64,000 nt of DNA from Chrysogorgia sp. JL179-B06 (GCA_035772405.1 JAYKKM010000437.1:10347001-10411000); one strand, 5' to 3'. Positions 34,849-47,245 are shown, counted from the first letter of the stretch. Translations and numbers: made by a program. The notes: generated by a model not told the origin, from the sequence alone.

Positions 34849-35237
34849 TAATTTTTTTGTTATAAATGATTGTAAGACAAGAAAATCTGCCGCCGTGTAA
34901 AAACCACAGGAAGCTAAAACGCTAGTGATCACTTCCGCTGCCCATATTTGGAAAGAGGCGAACCATATATAGAAAATCACCTGACAAAGGACCAACTCAT
35001 TCAAGTCAACTTTTTAACAAACAAGATTGGAAATTCGACAGGTACAGTTGAACAGAGCAAACCAGGACTTAACCAGGACTAATATTCATCATTGATCAAG
35101 CAAAATTGAAAACATTGTTTGTCTCGTATGATACATATAATCGGAATCTTGCCTTGTCTTTGTCGGCTTCTCACTCGATGTGTCGCCAGAACTAAAGTTG
35201 AACCGAAGCTGAAATTGAAAGTATATATCCTTCAAAC

Positions 35238-35762
35238 TTGTCAATTTTTTCTCCGGAAAACAAGTCTGTAATTGCTGTGGTTGTTGACGTTATTACGATA
35301 CTGTTAAGCAATTCGGGACGTTTGAAATCTTGCGGTGGTGGACAACTGAAGCTGCTTTGTATTAAAGCATCAAGCCTTTCCGACACTGCCGTCTTTCTCT
35401 GTTATGGTCATGAAAAACCGACACAAAAGAACATTTCTCATGTTCATTACTGTAGCACAGAAGCGGTTCCGCACATTCATCTCGTAGGTACACTTAACTG
35501 TATTTTCAGGCCGTTGTTCTTAAATAAAATTTTGAATTTCGTCCAAGTTATCTTGCACAATGTTGCCACTTCGCTGGACTTTTTCTTTTTCGTATATAAA
35601 ATCTTCAACTTCGGGAAAATAAAATTCGCTTTCGCTGTGATAGCTTTCATTGTCACTATATCCTTCTTATTTTGTTTTTACTGGCAGTCTATTGTCTCAA
35701 AAGGTAGTAAAAAGCGACGAGTATACGAAATATTAAAAAAACTATTTTGTTTTCGTTTCTAA
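35238..35762 (+). other. unassigned 174-codon frame
   Basis: Opens MSIFSPENKSVIAVVVDVIT and ends in a hydrophobic segment (FAVIAFIVTISFLFCFYW) followed by a basic tail (SKKRRVYEILKK), so a membrane-anchored product is possible. No recognised domain, no RBS-like or splice evidence. Base composition is like the surroundings, so it may be chance. 34850-35238 is featureless. Confidence 0.2.
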
Positions 35763-35769
35763 ATCCACA

Positions 35770-35856
35770 GCGGTCCGGTATCGGGGTCCGTATCGTAGGA
35801 TACCGGACCGCTCGCCAGCCAATCAGAGCGCGCGAATCAGATGGATACCGGACCGC
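35770..35856. repeat. triple GCGGTCCGGTATC inverted repeat
   Basis: GCGGTCCGGTATC at 35770 is followed by its inverse complement at 35799 and again at 35844. Between the last two is GC-rich CCAATCAGAGCGCGCG. A short structured repeat in AT-rich sequence, probably the end of a small foldback element. Confidence 0.6.
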
Positions 35857-36539
35857 AAAAAAATAAAGAGTTATATTTGTCCTTTCAAGTATTTTATCAT
35901 CAACTAAACTAGCTTTAACTCTGGGGATTCAACATCAACGATCCCAAAAAATCAAGCAGAAAGTCGATGGGTTTTTATGCAGTATTTGCAATCAGCCATG
36001 CAGTATTTAAATATTGTTTGTATCCAATATTTTTAGAATCGAAGGTCAACTGCCAAATGTAGGATGATATACATGCTAATTATGTTTCAAGCAAGAAGCT
36101 TTGACAAGATATTCGCAAAGAAATGGAGGACATGGGCCTTCCTAGGCACAGGTATTAACCTAATATTAATTCATAATCGAATTCATCTCATGAGCCCAAT
36201 AAGGCAAAATGTTTATAAAGTAGATATTAATTCAATATTGGGCAATTTACCCTTATGCAGTATTACAGGTCATTTGTAACATTGGGCTATTAAAGATAAA
36301 TCCAATATTATATATGCTAAAAGGGTGACCTACATGTGTGTGGAAAGTTGCCAGGCAGACTATCATAGTAGACCAGTTCAAAATGTAACAACAGGAAAAT
36401 AATTTTATACAATCTTTTTAATTTTATTATAGGCCACTTGATATCCAAACCTCTGATTCTGGCCCAGGTGTCTCCAGCCATGAGCCAATGACTCAAATAC
36501 GAACGGCAGATCAGTATTTTATAATTAACTATACTTAAA

Positions 36540-38290
36540 CCTTCAAAGTAGATTTCATTATGCTCCAAATGACTCCTCTTCTCATGTTGCTGAGAAAGTA
36601 ATGAGATCTCTTAACGAATGCCTAGGGGATGGAAGGTCTATACCTGTACCTTGTACTTCGATTGCTGAAGATCAAGAAAAAGGCACAATGGCTGAAATAA
36701 GTAATGATGAAGTACGAAGATTGAAGAATGAAACAGAAACAAAAAATGCCAAGAAATGTGCTGAAGAAATGAAAAACCGGTTCCATGGGAAACGATGTAT
36801 GGGAACATCAATACATGCTTTCAATCCTTGGTATGAAAACTATCAGAAGTTCTTCTTTGATGAACAGTACATTATGAAGTGTGCAAGTGCTAGTTCTTTG
36901 GCTCTACTTGAAAAGTGAAAAGGGAAGGTATATTACAAGTCAGTAAGGGAATTTTTTTGACTCTCACTATTTTCTTTATGACAATGGATTTGAAGGCATC
37001 AGAAGCAATTGTCAGACACAGGATGGCAGTAAGTGTCATTTTCATACATCTTTTGAAAATTCAGGAGTATTGTCCAATGGTTGGAGTGGGGTGCCAGTAA
37101 CTCGTGTTCAACCACCAGTTCCAGACTATTCTAGTGAATCGGGCATTTCATTATGCATTACCTCAAGACATTTCATCAGGAGAGATTATAGAAAAATTTG
37201 GTCTAAAGAAAGAGCATGTTATGGATTACCAGGAGCAGAAAGAGAGATGACTTCTGCCCCCGGAAGCAATTAGAAGAGTTAGTCTCCTGGTGGTCAACCA
37301 GAATTGGAGTTGATGATAACAACACTGGTGACGAGGAGTCTGTGCAGTGGCAGATAGAAATGACTCTCTCCACAAGATGTTGGTAAAGGTGGATGCATTT
37401 TTAGACCAGTATACAGGAGAAGATTTGAGAAGTGTTACAGTAAATGAATTAAGACGGCGTTACAGTGCTAAAGTCAAAACCTACATTAGTAAGATGACAA
37501 ATGCAAGCGCCCGAGCAACTAAAAAGGCGAAAACATATTACAGTATGATTTTTATTGGGAAAAACTCATCCGAACAAATGAACTAGGAAACCTTTATGTA
37601 TCACAAATTAATCTTTATTTGGTGACAAATTTAAACATGTCAAAGAAGGGCTGTGACAAGAAATGTTTTACAAAGGCACGCAAGTGAAGAGATTAAGAAA
37701 CATTTCTATTCTTCAGTAAACCAAGATGATATTAGTATGGTGCAAACATCACAGCAGAAAATATATGTAGCCCTGTCTCATTCGAGTATTAACACCAAAG
37801 ATGCACCTGTTGTGTTCAAAGTCCTCCTTGAGTGGTACAATGTGGGTGCCATATCACGGGCATGTGAATCTTGTAAATACATGTCCCATTTATAACTTCT
37901 TGACCATCTTCTAAATATTAATGAAGAAACACAGCAAGTTCTACCAGCTCTTGTCAAGATCAGCTGACTTGTATTCTAGTACACTCAACAGAATTTGTTA
38001 ACTGTTTGATGGAAGTAAGTTTGTCGAAGGCAAATGTGAGTGGCTGAAGCTGTTCCATGGTCAGTTTAACCTAACAAATACTTTCCAACTTGATCTGTGG
38101 GGAAGTGAGGATGACCTGTTTGTGTCAAGACTTTACTCTGCTTTGGAGACAACATTTACTAGCACATGCCCCTCTCCGGATTGTCCATTTAGAGTGAAGC
38201 GAATTTGTACCCTCATGACGAGCAAAGATATCCAGCGACATCAAAATAAATGGTGGAGTCCCTCTCAGAAATGTCCTCTTGTTACTTGAG
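36540..38290 (+). pseudogene. degraded multi-exon transposase-like gene
   Basis: Pieces in changing frames: YAPNDSSSHVAEKVM into a 105-codon frame (36601-36918) with CAEEMKNRFHGKRCMGTS; ISSGEIIEKFGLKKEHV near 37160; SVTVNELRRRYSAKVKTYI (37347-37586); and WLKLFHGQFNLTNTFQLDLW near 38040 with CPSPDCPFRVKR near 38170. The first piece resembles the SAYNPVER region of a recurrent cnidarian transposase-like family; that comparison is from memory. Many stops; not functional. 35860-36540 holds nothing else. Confidence 0.4.
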
Positions 38291-38429
38291 CGCATACCAC
38301 CACACTAAGCTTGAATAGTTTGCCTATTATGAAAATACCAATACATGTATTATTAATAAACCCTGTTTTAACCAACATTGTCACAGAAACATTTTATGAA
38401 AACCTTTTGACCAAACATTTTAAAATACT

Positions 38430-39115
38430 TACACGAACTGACCAGTAATTGGGTCTTGAACAAGGCAAGTTCCAAGGAAATGATTAGCACCTGGGGAAAC
38501 TGTCAACACTACGTGGGTTGATGGTCAGTGTTGATCCATTGTGATAGAGACTCTTGGAGAAATCTAGGCGGTGGAACTCCTGGATTACTATCATATGAAA
38601 AGAAAAAAAGAACAGAGCATTTTAATAGTGTTACCACCTTTTAACGTAACTGTTGTGTACAAGATGAGATGTGTACAAGATGATGTGTCACTCGTCAGGT
38701 ACTAGCATGAAATTAAATAAAGAATCACATTTAATATAATATAAACCATTCACCTCAAAGTTATAGCTTTGGAATCTTGACAGATATCATTCATCTTCCA
38801 AAGAGAATACAATCGTGTGAAAGGTATGTCCTAGTTATTTCTATGATTTTGTTATAAATAGAGATTTGGTAGTAACAATTAAACGACACTTTTAATAACA
38901 CAACAATTTAATATTTTATGTTTGGAAAACAGTTACCTTCTATTTGGTTTAACATTTTGGAATGGAAGTCATTACAGAGGGGCTGTATCTGTAAGTGGAG
39001 AATAGTACTATTATGATGGGCTTTGGGAAAGATGTACCAAAGGTCTAGCTCTCCAGAAAGGTGAGCCTTCCACTCCAAATGGTTTCCTGTTCTGGCATTG
39101 TGTATACATTCTTGA
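38430..39115 (-). other. possible exons of an unrecognised gene
   Basis: A minus-strand open piece from an acceptor-like CTCAAG near 39115 encodes CIHNARTGNHLEWKAHLSGE and continues to about 38935. A second open piece lies at 38600-38440. No domain recognised and no start or stop could be placed. Listed because the composition and splice-like borders are better than background. Confidence 0.25.
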
Positions 39116-39691
39116 GAAGCTGTTGTATGGTTGGTATATGTAATAAAAAACTCGTGCAAAGGAAAATAAAAAAATCATGCACAAGCATGAATGATAAAGC
39201 TGAAAAAGTCCCACCTCTCATCACTTTTCTAATGGTCCGCACCTTATATCTACAGTATGTTCTCATCGTTGAGAGACAACCCAAAGAGTTTCTGGACCGT
39301 CTTTAAGATGAATACAAAATCAGTGCAGATACCTTTGAAGTTAATTGGAACACATATAAATGCTACTGAAATTGCTACATCGCCTGACGAGAAGGCAATG
39401 CTCTTTAACAATTATTTTTATTCTGTTTTCGAAAAACCAGATGAAGTCGATGAACCTTGTCGATTCGTCTTCAATCGAAATGCAAATTCTTCGCCCGTTA
39501 ATGAACCTACTGACATTGTTTTAGAACAAAAGGAAGTGGAAGAATTACAATTATCAATAGATCCCGGCCTCTAAGGCCTAAGAATCCGATCAAATTTCAG
39601 CCCGACTTATAAAGGAATGTACACGGGAAATATCTGGTTCCCTTTGTATTTTGTTTAACAAGTCTTTAAGTACTGGAATCTTCCCACAACA

Positions 39692-39802
39692 ATTTTTTTT
39701 TTTTTAAATTTTCTCGGAACATTAGCATGTATTTGCTAGAGGCCTAACCAGCTTCATATAACCGAGGTGAAATAAAGTTATCTATCTATCTATCTATCTA
39801 CA
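39692..39802 (+). mobile_element. short retroposed insert with (TATC)n tail
   Basis: About 110 bp split the RT between CCACAACA and CAGTGGAAAC. The insert starts with a T run, contains AACCGAGGTGAAATAAAG and ends in six TATC units. Removing it makes the RT frame continuous (Q, then WKLANIVPI). The tail is that of a LINE 3' end or a SINE using it. The duplication is only 2-3 bp. Confidence 0.7.
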
Positions 39803-39993
39803 GTGGAAACTAGCAAATATCGTACCTATTCTAAAGAAGTTTTCTGCCTCAGATATTCAAAATTATCGTCCAATTTCACTATTGCTAATTATTGGAAAGC
39901 TTCTTGAGAAATGTGTGTATACCCGAGTTATCAATCATATCAGCGAACAATTATACAAGTTTCAACATGGCTTCCTGAAAGATAAATCTTGTA

Positions 39994-41033
39994 CAGGGGC
40001 GCAACTAGAAAATTTCGAGGGCAGGGGTTGAACGCCAAAAAAGGGCAAACTCGTCTAGTCATTGGCGGTGGAAAATGTTATGTTTTCGGAGGGCTAACTA
40101 CAACCTCTAGGGGGTCGGGGGGCATGCTCCCCCGGAAAATTTTGGAAAACTAGAGTCTCTAAAATGGTATTTCCTGCATTCTGAGATTGTTCCTCACAGA
40201 ATTGTCAGGTTCATTGATTGTGCCCAAAATGTCCAAAATGTGCACGTTTGGGAGGTGAGGAAGTCTGTAAGAACCGACATGGCACCAGAATTCAAGGGGA
40301 AAACGAACCAGACCTTTGAATAATTTCGTTTATCTTTCGCTGAATATCCGTTGGCGTTAAACAAGGGAACAAACAGTGTTTTAGCTCTAAAATCCTAAAA
40401 ATATTGGGGGTGGGGCTTAGCCCACCCATTTCAAATATTGGGGGCTATAACCAACCGCCGCCCTTGCGCTCAGTATTCTAAACAATTTGGGATACTAGAT
40501 ATCTTCGTTATGTTTCTTCAAGAACACTCAACAACCACCACCACAACAACACCCAAAAATTAACATGAATGATTTACAAAATATATAAAGCACGTTCTAT
40601 GAGTTATGACACGCGTGTAGCATCTTTTACAAGGCAGAGTGTGTTTGAGTATGTAGACTATATACATTAAGAACATACTCGGGCCTTAAGACTAGTATTT
40701 GTCAGAACGAAATGCTGCTCTGCCACTTCTTCAGTTCTCCGCAGAAAATGCGGAAGAAGACTCGTACCCAGGCCTCGCCGCGCCCGGTGGAAGGTTAGAA
40801 GCCGAGCTTGAAGCCGAGCTTGAAGCTGAGCTAGAAGCCTCTGCAGAGTCTCGCCAAATTTTCAGAGAATTGTATTGCGCATTACGTACAACAGACGATT
40901 AATTATCTGTTTATCTAATGTCTAAGTAAGTATTGGTAGTAGTATTAGAGGTCTCACAAAAAGGGCAGGGGTTAAAAAGGACAGGGGTTAAGAAGGGCAG
41001 GGGTTGCAACCCCCCTCCCTAGTTGCGCCCCTG
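39994..41033. mobile_element. hAT-like element inserted in the LINE RT, 1040 bp
   Basis: CAGGGGCGCAACTAG at 39994 is matched by CTAGTTGCGCCCCTG ending at 41033. TTGTA is duplicated at both junctions (39989-39993 and 41034-41038), a 5-bp duplication where typical hAT has 8. One copy of the duplication restores the RT reading frame across the site. The interior has a 67-codon frame (40699-40902) with EAELEAELEAEL repeats and no transposase. Confidence 0.88.
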
Positions 41034-41999
41034 TTGTACCACCAATTTGCTGCAAGTGCTACATGACATCGGCAACCGTCTGGACCGTGCAGAACAGACC
41101 GATATTGTCTACCTTGATTATGCTAAATTAGCCTTCGATAAAGTTAATCATTTGCTATTACTAAAAAAAACCAATGGATTCGGAATTGCAGGAAACCTGA
41201 TATCATGGTTTCAAAATTATTTGTCGGATCGACACCAGCGGGTTTAAACCATTCCATGGGCAACTTCAGATGCTCTTCCGGTCCTTTCTGGTATTTCACA
41301 GGATCAATCCTGGGTCCATTGATGTTCCTTATTTTTATCAATGACCTACCTGATATAATTACAGAAAATTCGAGCTCAAAAGTAGCTTTGTTTGCAGATG
41401 ACTCCAATATTTACAAACCAGTTAAATCTGTTCATGATTGTACTGATTTACAAAACATTATTGATAAAACCTTCCAATGGAGCAATGAGTGGAATATGTC
41501 CTTCAATGCAAGTAAGTGTACCCTGTATTTGGTATTAGTAAGGAATCACTTCAGTACTTCACCCATGCGTCTCAAGTCTTGTCACCACAGTCAGTACAAC
41601 TAATTAAACAATTAGAATCTGTTCAAAGAAGAGCAACAATGTTTTTGTTGTCCCTACCATATGATACTTCTATCATGTCTAAAGATCGCCTTCTGAAACT
41701 AAACCTCTTACCGTTATCTTATTTGCATGAATATTTGGATTTAGTGTTTTTGCATAAGTTGGCTTCTGGCATGCTATGCTTAAAACTTCTTAAAACCCAG
41801 TAGACCACTGCGCACTACTAGAAGATCCAACTCCTCGGGTTTGCTATTTGAGACTCCATGGTGCGTACGGTGACTTTCCAAACGAGTTACTTTATAAGAT
41901 CAGCTCGTATTTGGAATGAACTGCCATCATCCATTCGGTTATCAGAAACTCTATATCAGTTTAAGCGTAAATTATTTATGTTATAATGATTGCCTAAGT

Positions 42000-42240
42000 T
42001 TGTCTTATAACTTCGACGATCTATTATTTATTGTATAGTTTTTTGTTTTGTTTTGTTTTTAATTTTTTTTCTCTTTCTAATGGGCCACTGTTATTGGGGG
42101 TTTTCCCTGTTGTTGGTTCCTGCCATTATTTATTACTCGGGCTACCTGTGGTAGCCAGAGTCTTAAAATGGGCTCTATTTATTATTTATTGTATTTTTTG
42201 CAAATTGATATAAATTAAAAAAAAATAGGGACCCTAACTT
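42000..42240. other. LINE 3' region, low complexity
   Basis: T-rich and A-rich sequence after the RT C-terminus, closing with an A8 run near 42220, consistent with the LINE 3' UTR. No ORF. Confidence 0.5.
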
Positions 42241-42252
42241 TACAACGATCAC

Positions 42253-42299
42253 CCCTGATGAAGACACTAGATCAGACTGGAGTGTTGAAACGTTGGGTC
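42253..42299 (+). ncRNA. hammerhead-like terminus, CTGATGA with GACACT stem
   Basis: CTGATGAAGACACTAG...GGAGTGTTGAAACGTTGG. GACACT pairs with AGTGTT (one G.U), and the core segments CTGATGA and GAAA are canonical. It is the same PLE end family as 29981-30022, here solo after a LINE. 42300-42640 shows only short GTTTAAG/TTAAGT tracts. Confidence 0.5.
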
Positions 42300-42870
42300 A
42301 TGGACTATAGCGACTTTAAGATCTACGACGGCATTACGGCAACTTAGGACGGCGACGTCGTTCAAACAAAATAATCTTTATGCGAAATAAAAATAATGGA
42401 TAATTTTTATTCCCAAGAGTAATCTCAACGTCGTCCTCGTTCTGTTTACAAAACGCCACTGAGAACATGTTCACGTCTTTAGGACGACGGTAACTCGTGG
42501 AGAGATGCACAGGGCGAAAAAGAAACTTTAAGTTACATTTAAGTATGCGTAAATTTGCTTAAATATGTACAGCAATTTTAAGTTAAGTTTAAGTTACGCT
42601 TAAATTTGTTCAGAGCCTTACGCGTCGTTTAAGGTTAATTAAAAGTGCCTATGAAACGAAATTTTCGATCGGTTTTTTTCCCCGGATTATGATTATTTAG
42701 TATTTGAACATTAGTCTGCCGTAGTGAGAATTTCGAATTTTGTTCTTAGAATACCGTAAATATCGCGTTAAAGTTGAGTAATTTGGGGTCCGAAAGCGTT
42801 ACAAACTCCGCGCGGCCAATTAGTGTGTGTGACGTCAAGGGGTTTGCACATTTCGCGCCACGAAGGAATC

Positions 42871-44800
42871 ATGGCTGAAAATATATACGAAGGCAGTTTC
42901 GGGGCTTTTCTTAGAGGTGGAAAATATTGTGTCGCAGGAGCACCAAATGGCGTTAGCTGCACTAACACATCTTATACCATTGGCATATCAATGCACAGAT
43001 TTCCCCAAAACGATATTACGCGCAGGAAATGGCAGTAAATTTGTTCGAAGGCACTGCGAAAATTTTACACCAACCTCAACATCGGCATTGTGTTCAGCTC
43101 ACTTTGACGTGTGTTCAGCTCACTTTGACGTGAGTTCCTACGTTCGCAGCACTGATATTTCAATAAACCAGGAACAAAATAGTAAATCACCAACGCTAAA
43201 ACGACTATTAATAGGGGTCTCACCGACAATCGATGCTGCAGTGCAAGAGCAACCAAATGAATCAACAGATCGATATCGAAGACAGGTAAACAGCCCGGCA
43301 CATACTAAATTAAACACTGAATATATTTAGAAATGTTCGAACGCTTTTTTATGCTACTTTATGTTATGGGCATACAAAATCAAATCAGATGAGACAATTT
43401 ATGTACAATACTTTTTTTAAGATTCTGCGCCATTCTATGTCTTCTTGCTGAAAGTGTCGTGCAACACCTCATCATCGTCTTCGTCAATCAGCGTTCACAG
43501 ATGGATATAAAAGAGGAAACTTTAGACCAAACTCTACCTGATGTCGACATCGCTACTTTGATCAATCCAGTTATTCCAACCATTGGTACTAATAGTGAAC
43601 AGCAAGATAGAATACTTGATTTAAAAAACGCGTCGACTAATCTTTCCGAATCATTGCGGCTTCAGGTGAAATCTGGTATAGTAAACGCTTGCAGCAAGTG
43701 TCCAGTATTATATGTAAAACTGAGAAAGCTCCAGAAACAATGCTACAGATATTAAAAATGAAAAACCGAAAACTAAGAGTTCAGTTAAAGGTAATGTTGT
43801 TCACATCCATGATTAATTTAAAGTTTATAAAGCTACAGTACAATAGTTCTGCCTCTGGACCTGAACTAAGTTCAACAATCGTTACTGTTCGATTCTCTAA
43901 TATTGTGTATTTTATATGTTTAATGTTTCAGCATGCCAGTTCTGGCAAGGAAAGCGTAGAATCGAGCAGACAAACAGGTGAAGAGTGTTTAGAAGAAGAT
44001 ACGTATGAACAGGAGGTTGAAACGTTAACTGATGTTGTTGAAAGTGACATCGATGAAAATGAAATTGACAATGAAGATGAAATTGACAAAGAAAATGACA
44101 ACACAGAGCAAGAGACAGCTGCTGATGATGATGATGAAGAAGAAAATAATACACAATCTTCAAGAACTTTCAGGTAAAAAATACTGAAACATTAATTTAT
44201 ATTTTACCAAAAGAATTCCACATTGAATTTATATTGCACATAAAAATATCAAATGTTTTCTTTTTACAGGATTGAACCAGATACACCATATTCCAAGATG
44301 AACCAAAAAATCATTGTTTTTTATTCAATGCTGTTGAATCGTTTTACTTTGTTTTGCTTCAAATGCCATCAAGGGAAGCCAGTAGTTTCCATGAGTAGAA
44401 ATGGAACTATGGTCACAGTCACACAGAAATGTAAATTGTGCTGTGGGGACTTTGTGTGGAGAAGTCAACCATTCTTACTGGGAAGATATCCAGCAGGAAA
44501 TATTTTGCTGAGCTATTCAACTTTGATGGCTGGGGCATCAATCAGCAAAATTGTTTTAGTATTCAGGCATATGGGATTGTCAATGATTTTTGTGCACGTA
44601 CCTTTTTTTTCACCAAACAAAGTTTCTTTTTCCTGGCATTCTATTGTATTGGGAAAATTACAGATCAAACCTTATTGTCAATCTCAAGAGTACGAAGGAT
44701 GTTGTTTTGAGTGGTGACGGATGTTTTGATTCAATGGAGCATATAGTGCTAAATATGGTGCTTACACCATGTTTAGCACAACACTGTTAAAAGTGGTTCA
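42871..44800 (+). pseudogene. THAP-domain transposase, multi-exon, damaged
   Basis: From ATG 42871 it encodes a THAP zinc finger (YCVAGAPN, MHRFPQND, RRKWQKFVRR across a frame slip at 43036, LCSAHFD). The second Cys of the C2CH set reads Ala, and a 20-bp tandem duplication repeats CSAHFDV. A coiled coil (43690-43780), an acidic exon (43930-44175), and a catalytic-domain part follow (44270-44800) with CFKCHQGKPVVSMSRNGTMV, GRYPAGNILLSYSTLMAG and SGDGCFDSMEH, the last resembling the DGRxDSxGHxAKY motif of Kolobok-like transposases. Frameshifts near 44590 and stops make it inactive. Confidence 0.6.
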
Positions 44801-45154
44801 CTTCGGCCTTCTTCAAGTAAGTTGACAGAAATGAGAACTACTTAAAAAGTTGGGGGGAAGTGTTAGGAAAGCAAACAAGTTACAATATTTATACTCAATT
44901 TATAGTTTACTTTTTCATGTTTACTCTAGGCCAATCAAACAGGTAGCAGTAATGCCATAGAGTTGCAGGGTGCAAAGAATTGTTTCACATACTTGAAAGA
45001 TGCTGCTATTGTAGTGAAAATATTTTAAGAAAAGTGGGAATGCATACAAAAGTAGTGCAAAAATAGGAATTTGTTGTGATTGATTTGAAATAATGATACA
45101 ACAAAATACAACCTAACCTCATTTTTTCATAAAGGAAATATACAAAATGGCCCC

Positions 45155-45433
45155 TTGAAAAATAAAATTCAATGGTTTATTTATATCTCCAGTTCACGAG
45201 ACAAAAAATATGATTTTAGCACAACAACAAAGTTATCTATGATCCTTAAAGTTTTGCATGGCGATATTATAAAATCAATCAATAAACTTTGTGGTATTCA
45301 CAAAGATTTATTAATTAAACATGGTGAATTGATTGATTTTAACAAAGTTACCGTTCATATTACAACATTTGTAAATTTAAATAAACAAATCCTAGTTTCT
45401 TGCTGTAGCACAAACATAGCCTGTTGTGTGTGA
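45155..45433 (+). other. unassigned 92-codon frame inside the transposon
   Basis: MKNKIQWFIYISSSRD onward, no recognised motif. It may be a remnant of the transposase C-terminal exon or chance. 44820-45150 holds no feature. Confidence 0.15.
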
Positions 45434-45610
45434 ATTGTTAAAACGTTTCCTTATATTGTGATACATACAAGATGATAAAGGTCTGCTATTATCCCACCCC
45501 ATGGTACCACACATCCATCTGATGAGCCATCTGTATTCCACAGCTCGAAGAAACCGACGGAAAAACAAGTGTCATGAATAACATGAATTCATATTTATCG
45601 ACTATTATAT

Positions 45611-46145
45611 GGCTTCGATTTTACGTACTCGTTTTCTGTTTGATTTCCACGTCTTCTATAACTTCTACCACTTCTGTCTCGCAGCAATGGTCCCGCTTGT
45701 TAAAGTCAGTGGGGTGGGTCAGTGCCAAATAATCTTCGTGCTGGGTGATGCATTTTATCGTCTCGATGCTCCCGTCGAACAGCAGGTCCAACTTCCTTGC
45801 AACAGCGATACTCAACTGCACCAACTAACTCTGTCACATTGCATTCTCCACATTTACACCTTGGAAGAAAACACAAAATAACATAACCAAAGTACCAAAC
45901 TGTGAATGAAATGAACCGACGCGGCGACAAACAACTTACCAACTGTTTATACTCTCTCGTTTGTCGAACCTTGCTTCCAAAGTGGCATACGGTATATCAT
46001 CCTCGTCCTGCATATTCCCTTCGCCTCCATATAAATTCTCAACTTCGCCATCCTCCGCAAGAGGTTCGTCTTTGTACGGTTGTACGAGAGAATTGTAATT
46101 TGACATATCAGTCTGTTCTTTTTTGGAATATTCTCCCTCTGTCAC
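45611..46145 (-). pseudogene. P2X7/ballast-type zinc-binding gene of the transposon
   Basis: Exon 1 (46145 to about 45935) has SLVQPYKDEPLAEDGEVENL and ends INSW at a GTTG|GTAAGT donor. Exon 2 begins near 45886 with CKCGECNVTELVGAVEYRCC and, after a 1-nt slip near 45805, continues LLFDGSIETIKCITQHEDYL. The Cys pattern and CITQHEDYL resemble the intracellular C-terminal domain of P2X7 receptors, which is widespread in transposon proteins. Another shift lies upstream near 46160. Confidence 0.6.
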
Positions 46146-46399
46146 CTTCCGATACAGATGACGAAGAACCCTCGCTAATCGGACATTTTAAAATTTCAAC
46201 AAAGTCTCGCAAACCCCTTGACGTCACAGCAACAACATTAGTTCCCAGACCTCTGTCCCCATTTTTTAAGAAAATTGCGGTAGTTCAACGGTAAAAAAAT
46301 TAACGCTTAAAGGTGCACAAATATCTAAATAATCATAATCCGGAAAAAAAAACAGATCGAAAATTTCGTTTCATAGGCACTTTAAATGTGAATCTCAGA

Positions 46400-47245
46400 T
46401 TTAAGCACAGTTTACATTACCTTAAACTTATCGTAAATCTAAGTAAATCCTGAGTCTCAAAGACGAAAAATCAGCTGACAAAAGCACTTTGTATATGCAT
46501 GTGACGTCATAAGTAGGGTAAAGTGAAATGTTTATCTTGCCAACCTTACGACATTATGAGCCAGAAACTCGATTATGTTGCACTATTTCCATTTTCAATT
46601 GGCCCACAATATTTTAAAAAGCCTTCCGCGGAAATTCGGTCACCTATGGAGTAGTTTCATCAGGTTTACCCTGCTTGTGACGTCACCAATTTCCTAGTTA
46701 ATTAGGTCAAATATTACAAAAGATGGCGGATTGTAGACTGTCTTTTGTCATAATTATCTGAAATATTTCAAAAACCAAGAAAGATACAGAAAAATTGTAA
46801 AAGGTTTTCTTATACCATTTAACGAGTTCTTTCAAATGAGATAAAGTTAATTTATATTGCCATATCCCTTTAACAGATCACAACAATTACCGACACCATA
46901 CAAAGACTTCTTCGCACGCACCAACTAACACTAGACCTACATGTACCAACAAACAATATACCAACATCCCAAAAAAATTTTCAGACTATATACGTGAAAT
47001 TATGGCTGACTAAAGTTTTCATTTCACCCTGCTGGTAATTATCCAAGATGGCGGATCGTGGTGGAAAACAGGAATGTCTTTTGTCGAAATTAGTGATGTT
47101 GTTTTGTACAAGAATCGTTTTTTTTACTTGGATTACCCTATATGAAGGCAATTTGCTAATCAGAAAGGCTAATCATAATTTTTATTTAAGTTCAGATAAT
47201 ATATTGTGGGTGTGTCCACTTATTCTTATTGGCAATGGGCCTAAA
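46400..47245. other. repeat-like sequence without a gene
   Basis: It contains ATGGCGGATtG-type motifs (46723, 47049) and TGACGTCAccA (46505, 46679), suggesting fragments of small DNA elements, but no bounded copy. The 77-codon frame at 47048 is unsupported. Confidence 0.35.

Larger units (their letters stand above)
39255..41990 (+). pseudogene. second LINE reverse transcriptase, interrupted by two insertions
   Basis: Frames encode FNNYFYSVFEKP (39257-39574), NYRPISLLLIIGKLLEKCVY near 39880, FQHGFLKDKSCT near 39970, then after the hAT-like element TNLLQVLHDIGNRLD near 41040, YLDYAKLAFDKVNHL, GSILGPLMFLIFINDLPD, VALFADDSNIY (FADD box) and the C-terminal LKLNLLPLSYLHEYLDLVF. This is a CR1/L2-type RT lacking its endonuclease. 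Besides the insertions it has several frameshifts and stops. The 3' end with an A run is near 42230. Confidence 0.8.
42643..46380. mobile_element. Kolobok-like DNA transposon with two convergent genes
   Basis: AGTGCCTATGAAACGAAATT at 42643 is repeated inverted at about 46380, and the TIRs continue for about 60 bp through CCGGATTATGATTATTTAG. TTAA lies at both edges, with a 1-bp offset. TTAA duplications and THAP plus P2X7-type domains are features of the Kolobok superfamily. A THAP-transposase gene reads right, a P2X7-type gene reads left, and both are damaged. The superfamily is inferred, since the transposase catalytic domain is only partly readable. Confidence 0.65.
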
